Source: Catenaria anguillulae PL171
Lineage: Eukaryota > Blastocladiomycota > Blastocladiomycetes > Blastocladiales > Catenariaceae
Assembly (NCBI GenBank): GCA_002102555.1
Contig: MCFL01000009.1
Coordinates: 496,001-560,000 of the forward strand
Length of the DNA: 64,000 nt
Direction: 5' to 3'
A model generated the notes under the pieces. That model was given only the letters and a program-made list of their open reading frames with translations, did no database searches and was not told the origin of the DNA. Position numbers and translations under genes: made by a program. Positions 57,709-64,000 of this stretch are shown here, piece after piece; within the stretch, counting starts at the first letter, position 1, and every line of letters starts with the position of its first letter.

Positions 57709-60700
57709 TCACAGGGCACCACCACCGTTGGCCGCCGCGGCCTGCTGCTGTTGCTGCTCTTGATTGGCCAAAGCCTCCAACTCTGCCGCAGTCAGCGGTG
57801 TCGACCGCTGGTTATGAATATCCTGCTCGAGCGTGTGCTCACACACAAAACGGACAACGTGCACGGGCCGGGTTTGGCCAGCACGCACAGCACGGGCAAT
57901 GCCTTGCATCTCGTACGCCTTTGCGGTTTGCTCGTCGCGCGCCAGGAACGGGTGCACAATGAGGACGTGGTTGGCTTCAGTCAAGTGCAGCCCGCTGGAG
58001 TACATGGACATAATAAGTCGTCAGTGAGCATGAATAGGCAGAGATGACAAGAGAAAGTGTGGAACGGGTGCGCACCTGACACAGTCCTGGTAAGACAAGA
58101 ACAAGACCTTGACGGTTGGGTCCGTCTTGAACGCCATCAGAGCCTTGCGCTTGACGTAAACGTTGCCACCAGCCATGCGCACATTGGTGACGCCCAGTGA
58201 CGAAAAGGCCGATGAAATCAAATCCGACAAGCGGCGGAACTGCACAAACACCAACACTTTGGCTTTTGGATCCTGGCGCACGGTATCGTTGACGTACTGC
58301 ACAAGCGCCTTGATCTTGGACCCGTACTTTGAGTAGTCCAACCCGCCCGGGTTTTCCGCTTCGCGCTCCTTCTCCTTTTCCATTTCCTCGAGCTGCTTTT
58401 GCGGAATTGGCCAGCGCATCTTGATCGGGTCGCGAATCGGATGGCGGCACTGCGGGCACAAAGGTTGCCCGCCATATCCGCCATGGTGGTTTTGCAGCCG
58501 AATCACGCACGGCTCGCAGTACATGTGTCCGCATCGAAGGACCATGCCCACGGCACCGGGGCCAAGCGTTGACTCGAAGCAAATGTTGCACTCAACCTCC
58601 TCGCCCGAAGAAATGAGCGTAATCACCGACTCCATGAAATTGTGCTGGCGCGTAATCTCTTCGAGGCGCTGCTGGTTGGGCACAATCTGCTGTTGGTGGA
58701 AGGCGCGAATACTCGTTGCCTTGGCACGCACTTCTTGGTCCAGCAGGATAATCTCTTGCTTGCTCATCTTCTTCTTCGTGCCGCCCGCCGCACCCCCCGT
58801 CCCAGCGGCCGCATTTGCCGCGGCATCCGCATAGTCCATCATGGCCGCCCACTGCTGCGACTGACCTTGCGAATGCTGCCCCTGAGATCCAGCACCGGCG
58901 GCTGCCGCGGCTGCCTGTTGCTGCTGACGAATCTGAGCCTGCTGTGCGACCCATTGCTCGGCGGCGGCCACCACCTGCGCACCAAGATACTCATCCAGCT
59001 GCGCCAAAAACCCGTCGTCGCCCCCCAACGCCTCCCTGGCGGCCTGGCGCAAGGGCACATGCCGCTTGACCATGTGCGCCAAAGTGCGCAACTGCGCCTG
59101 CAAGCTTTGCTGCAACATTGTGTCCCGCTCCTGCAACGCCTGCATGTCGCCTGACCGCCGCGTCTGCAAAACGTCCGTCAACTTGTCGACCGACATGACA
59201 TTCTCGCCACCCAAGTGCACCATCTCGTCGGTAATCTGGTGATGTTGCAGCGCCATAAGGCGCATTTCGCGCCGCTCGGCGTCAGACATTGACCGCGCAT
59301 TAAGGTTGTGTCCCGCGTCGGCGGCAAGCGCAAGTTCCGCTGGCGTCATTTGCACCATGATGGTGCGCGGGAGCACGGGCGGAAGCTGCAGATCCGGACG
59401 CGCCGACCGCGACATGGCTGACAGGAACGCATCGGCGGCAGGACGGGTGACGGGCAAATCATAGACTTGCAACAACTGCGCAAAATCCGCCACTTTTTCG
59501 GGCGTGTCAATGGGCGGCGAGCCCGTGAGCCCGAGCATGAACCGCGTGCGCAGCGCCTCGATAAACCCGCGCGCCTGCTGCGCCTGCTTGATTTGATCCT
59601 TTGTCAAGGTCGACACATGCGCCTCGCCGGCTGAGCTTTGGCCTGCGGTCGTCGCGCAAAACTCGTGGGCTTCGTCAACAATGACGCGATGCCAGTACAC
59701 GCGCTCCATGACACACTGGCCTGTCGTGTTGCCAAACACTTGACGGCCCTTGTTGCGCAAACTTTCCACAAAGTCGCCGAGCGCAAATGCAAACGCGCGC
59801 TGGTCGCGGTCGGCCGACGTGGCCGTGAGAGCTGCACGCCGCTGCGCCAGCGGGTATTGGTACTTTGGCAACCCCACAAGGGCAGCAACCATCTTTTGAT
59901 AGTTTGCGTTGCGAAGGAACGCGGTCGAGACAATGACGAGGTCGGCGAGCAGGAGCTGGTTCCACGACACCTTCTTGTGGTCGACCATGGTGGTGAGCAT
60001 GACGACACGTGCAGACTCGGGCAAGAAGCGCATGGCTTCGGTGCGCCATTGCGCCGTCAAATCGGACCGAGCTACGACCAATGTTGCGCGTGACGGCAAG
60101 TATTGGCGGGCTTCCCAGGGCGCCCAGGTCGGGATGGGCAATTCGGCGACGCTGCGGAAGGGCCTTGACATGATCAGTGCGACTAAATCCAACATACACG
60201 GCGTCAGTATTGGTATGATGACGCAATCACAAAGGAATAGCATTGAGAGAAAGAGACGTACGTGCAACAACCGTCTTACCCGTACCAACCTTACTCGCCT
60301 CGACCGCTCCGCGACACTCCATCTTCTTCATGACGGGCAACAGCGGGCTCCACTTGTCGCGATCGCTAATCTCTTGGCGACTCAGATGATACATCACACC
60401 GCCCGGGCCAATCCTCAAAATCCTGGGCTTGCCCACATCGTCCATGTTCAAATAATTGTTGACCTCCACCTCGGCATTTCGATTCGGCGCATCCTTTGGC
60501 ATCACCTCAATCGTCCGTGCACCCACCTCGTTTTCAATCCGCAACAGCCACGCAAGCGACCGCTGCTGATACTGATACAGCTCGTTCTGGAACCCAGCAG
60601 GTGTTGGCGCAATGGTATCTACCTCGCGCTCGGCCACATCGGGCACGGCAAATGTAAACTTTTCGGGCTCGGTCTTTGGCACCAGCCTACCCATGGCCTT

Positions 60701-63041
60701 GAGCATATCCATGAGCTCCCTGGTGGCCGTGAGCACGCCCGGCTGGCCGCGGCGAATTGCGGCATTCAAATCCTTGGTCTTGAGGTAGCAAACGGCACGG
60801 TACTTGTACGGATGCATCTTGGGCGTTGCCGCGTCCATGGCGGCAAATTGGTCGTCGAGGGCATCGTTGAGTGACGTCGGATACGTTTCAAGCACGGCCG
60901 AATCGGGACGCAGCACAATGCGCACATATGGCGCCATGGTCGGGTTCACGAGCGTGGCCAATGAAAGCGTGCGGCGCCACGACGTTTCCGTTGTCGTTGA
61001 CGCCGAGTTGTATCGATGGGCGCCACCGACGGTTTCGGCTACCGAAAACACAAACGGGTGCCCGGCACGCGACGCATGGCATGCAAGCTCCACCGCCGGC
61101 AATTGCTCGCCATTGACATTGCCTGCTTCAAGCAAGTCGACGTACTCGTCTTGCTCGGGCATGGCGTCCACATGCACTGCGTCTTTTGCCAGCCGCATTT
61201 GCACAAGGACACCCAACTGGCAAGTTGCGCTGGTTGCCCCCTTGGGCCAATGCACATCCTCCTCCTCGGGCTTGACCTCTTGTGCACCTGCACCGGTGCC
61301 CGCGCCCGCGGCCACCTCGGGCACTGCCTTTTCGCGGATCCACGGCGTTTCGCGCACGGGGAACCAAAACATGGGCAAGCGCGAGTTTGGATCGACAACT
61401 GGGGCACCCGTGTTGTTGCCGTACCTGTCAACGTGATCAAGCGGTTCGGGTACGGTGCGAATGGGCGAGTCGCACTTGTTGATGAGGTAGCTGACAAGGT
61501 CGTCAGGGCACGTGCGAGGGTATCCACCGTCGTAGGGCACGTCTTCCACATCGTCGGCGTCGACTTGCATGTCGTCGTTGTCGTCGTCTCCTTGGCTGAG
61601 CTCCAAATTGATTGGCGGGCGCCCATTGTCACCTTCGTCGTCGAGCAGCGGCATCCCGAGTAAAACACGCACGTCCCTGGGCACGTCACCGTTGGTCCAC
61701 AAGTATTGTTCCGGGTACCCTTCGCCACGCAAAATTTCGCGCATTGTAGATGCCTGTGCGGGTGACATGTCGTCAAACATGGTTGCGTCAATTGGGCCCA
61801 AATGCGCCGGCAACGGCGGGAGTTCGCGCGGGCGAGGAGGGGCAGGCGCAGCCGCCGCTTGATTGCGCACAGGCCGATTCGCCCGTGGGGTTGGCCTCTG
61901 AGCTTGGGCCTCGGCACCATCCACATCCATCGCGTCGTCGCCGCCATCGTTCTCCAGTCCCGACTCGTTCTTGACGGATGTCGCTTTTGGCTCGTCGGGC
62001 TTGACCAACTTGAGCCTGCGACTCCACTCGTCCCACCCGGCCGCCAAGTCCTTGTGCCACACCTTGAGCAAGTCGTCGGGGGCAGGCACGTCTTCGGCAT
62101 CCACGGCCATAAACTCCTTTGCTGTCAACTTGCGCACCTCGGGCATGGTCCAAGGCTTGTTCGTGGCGGGATTGGTGGCCGGAAGCAGCTTGAGCCGGAT
62201 TTCCTTGCGCGTGTACGCATTGTATCCGCCATACCGGTCATTGTTGTTTTGCGAGGGCCATGTGTACCGGATGAGGAGCAGCGGGCGGTGGGTCAGAGTC
62301 ACGTCAGCCAAGTAGGCGGATTTACGGAATTTGGGCGGGTCGGCCGTGAGTGAGTTTTGAGGAAAGGGGAGCGCCGTTGGAGAGGACAGGGTGAATGACT
62401 CGATAAACACCTCTGTTTGATGCCAAAAACAAAACCAGTGTGAGTCGATAATCATTGATCCAAAGGATGAAAGAAAAAGACACAAAAACAGAGTGTGGCG
62501 ACGAACCTTCGGGATTCTCCTTGATCTCACCTGCACCCTCCTCATCTTCGTCCTCTTGTGCATCTTCTTGTGCCTGCAGCTGTGCCTGAGCGCCTCCCGC
62601 CCCCATGGCATCCAAGTAGGCGCCAAACCCGGCGCGAGGCTTGTTAAATTCGGTCGGGAAGGGCCGCCACCAGGACGAGGCGAGCGATTCAAACTCCGAG
62701 TCCATGTTTTGCTGAGCAGCGGCGTTGGCGTTGGTGTTGCCGTCGGGATCAATGGCATCATCTTGACCTCCGTTGGCAGCGGAGGCGGCGCGGTCGTTGG
62801 CGGAGGAGCCGCCGCCAGAGAACCAGATCGGATCGGTCAGGAGCGCTTGGTAGTTTGCATACGAGTGCTGGCCGTTGGTCGTGGCGGCCGACGGGTTGGA
62901 GGTGGAGTTGGAGCCGGTGGCGGACTCGTGATCGTGATCGTCGTCGTCGGCTTGCTCCTGCTGGGGATTGGCGCCTGGTTGGGCATTACCCAGGTTGGCA
63001 GCGGCAGCCAAGGGCAAAGGCTGAGCGGGATCAAGGTCCAT
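57709..63041 (-). CDS. SNF2-family ATPase with inserted RING finger (Irc20/SHPRH/Rad5-like)
   Basis: 1,692 residues, four exons (63041-62507, 62412-60262, 60182-58076, 57994-57709), unbroken over 5 kb. The N-terminal 800 residues are acidic and Gln/Asn/Ala-rich. Helicase motif I is SKVGTGKTVVALALI, with VGTGKT instead of the usual MGLGKT and assembled across intron 2; motif II is VDEAHEF; motif III LTGSPP. A C3HC4 RING (CNICFEST, CGHMYCEPC, CPQCRHPI; about 58430-58590) sits between the helicase halves, and motifs V/VI (YQDCVSGLHLTEANHV, GIARAVRAGQTRPVHV) follow. This layout is that of ubiquitin-ligase remodelers such as Rad5/HLTF, Rad16, Irc20 and SHPRH; no HIRAN domain was seen. Probable DNA-damage or chromatin role in the nucleus. 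Confidence 0.88.
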
Positions 63042-63699
63042 GGTATCTGAGCTGGTGTTTGTGGTGGGCAACTTGAGGCTGTGACAGGATTTGGAGATTT
63101 CGGGGATGGTTGGTGATTGGGATTGGGATTGGGATTGAGATCCACATGAATACTAGGCGGAATGATTTGCGCAGAGATTGATTCGAATTTCAATCCAAGT
63201 CCATGATGAATAAGTCCATCAATCATTTCCACGTCCACGGTATGCAGTACTTAAAATATGATCTTGGCCGAGCGATGTGCGTGTGCAACAAAGCAAACCA
63301 ACAGTGACTCACTCGATGCCTTGTCGAGCTCTCCGTAAATTCGATGCTTGTCGGCGCAAACTCCTGAATCGTGAATCAGACAAACCTGGCACTTTCTCTG
63401 TTCTGCGAGGTAAGCACTCACTTTGAATTCGCTTGGGACAGCGCAATTTAATTTGTGAGCCTGTGACAGCTGGATCCCCTTTCAACATGCACATCTTCAC
63501 ATGTATCGCCTTTGAAACAAGAGAAACGCACAGTCCATGGCTCTCAAAAAGGAGCCTCGTCGGATCGGCGGACCACAGTCGGCCCTTGGATGGACCACTT
63601 CGGCAGGATTCCATCCCCTTGAAGATTTCTTCTGCACATGTGAATGTTCCGGACCCAATACGAACGCGGTCGCTCCCTATTCGAATACAATCCCACAAG
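63042..63699. other. Divergent promoter region, SNF2-RING / CHORD gene
   Basis: About 660 bp between diverging genes. A GGGATT hexamer repeats about four times at 63116-63140. No coding signal accepted. Confidence 0.45.
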
Positions 63700-64000
63700 A
63701 TGACCACAGGCAACACCAACTTGATCTCGTGCACCCGCACCGGCTGCGGCAAGCTCTTTGATCCCCACCAAAACCTCCGCGGCGACGCTTGCCTCTTCCA
63801 CCCTGGGTCCCCCGTCTTCCAGGACGGCCGCAAGTACTACTCGTGCTGCCCAAACACGCGCGCCTCCGACTTTACTCAATTCGTCAACCTGCCCGGGTGC
63901 ACCACAGGCACCCATTCCGCTGAAAAGCAACCCAAGCAACCGGCTCCTGCACCTGTGATGCCACCTTCCGCTCCTGCTCCTGTCCCCGCTGCTGCTACTG
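63700..64000 (+). CDS. CHORD-domain protein (RAR1/CHORDC1 family), 5' part only
   Basis: ATG 63700 opens a frame that runs off the window. The first 75 residues are a complete CHORD zinc-binding domain: SCTRTGCGKLFDP, then CLFHPGSPVFQDGRKYYSCC, SDFTQFVNLPGC and THS give the expected Cys/His ligands. A Pro/Ala-rich linker follows at the window end. CHORD proteins are HSP90 co-chaperones (RAR1 in plants, Chp1/CHORDC1 in animals and fungi); most have a second CHORD and a CS domain, which would lie beyond this window. Confidence 0.92.
   Translation, partial: MTTGNTNLISCTRTGCGKLFDPHQNLRGDACLFHPGSPVFQDGRKYYSCCPNTRASDFTQFVNLPGCTTGTHSAEKQPKQPAPAPVMPPSAPAPVPAAAT

Noticed and set aside
63116-63140. 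GGGATT repeat as a telomere-like array
   Set aside because: Only about four copies, internal between two genes, and imperfect; ordinary simple sequence.
1-64000. CRISPR arrays, bacterial operons or phage defence systems
   Set aside because: Spliceosomal introns and purely eukaryotic genes throughout; no direct-repeat/spacer arrays seen.

Overview
This window is nuclear DNA from a eukaryote, most likely a zoosporic, early-diverging fungus. Genes are packed tightly on both strands and are cut by short spliceosomal introns of roughly 60-130 bp. The housekeeping set includes eIF2-alpha, SF3A2, NOG1, a kinesin-10, FIG4, a URK1-type uridine kinase/UPRT fusion, COQ8, ARH1 and MCAD. Around it sit secreted proteinase K-like proteases and large proteins built from Trp-Trp-containing ankyrin-like units. 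An assignment to Blastocladiomycota (Catenaria or Allomyces type) is inference from this gene mix, not proof.

Layout. 0.2-8.3 kb: a secreted subtilase (+), a two-finger Gln/Ala-rich zinc-finger protein (-) and a second subtilase with a 9-nt exon (-). 9-18.4 kb: FIG4 (-), eIF2-alpha (-), an ADCK1-like kinase (+) and ferredoxin-NADP reductase ARH1 (-). 19-24.8 kb: a poorly resolved zone with two or three unrecognised genes, a CA microsatellite and a large inverted repeat. 24.9-36.1 kb: SERF (-), SF3A2 (-), a RAS GTPase (+), a DEAD-box helicase (+), FAM32A (-), kinesin-10 (-) and NOG1 (+). 37-43.8 kb: a third subtilase (+), MCAD (+) and a novel single-pass membrane protein (+). 44-54.7 kb: a broken leucine-rich-repeat gene (-), then two diverging Trp-Trp repeat paralogs flanking the URK1-type gene and COQ8. 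54.9-64 kb: an unrecognised gene (+), a 1,692-residue SNF2-RING protein (-) and the start of a CHORD protein (+) that runs off the end.

Two properties cut across the window. First, seven otherwise convincing genes need 17 reading-frame corrections, and every one is a single missing base. About fifteen other genes are fully open. This looks like deletion-type sequence or assembly error rather than pseudogenisation. Second, the 5' splice sites deduced from reading frames are dominated by GTNCGT, with C at intron position 4 in 33 of 41, rather than GTAAGT/GTATGT.

Functionally, the identifiable genes cover mitochondrial metabolism (COQ8, ADCK1-like, ARH1, MCAD, DEAD-box helicase), RNA and ribosome biology (SF3A2, FAM32A, NOG1, eIF2-alpha), signalling and trafficking (RAS, FIG4), chromosome biology (kinesin-10, SNF2-RING) and extracellular proteolysis (three subtilases). 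No operon-like logic links them. Exon limits were read by eye and may be off by a base or two.
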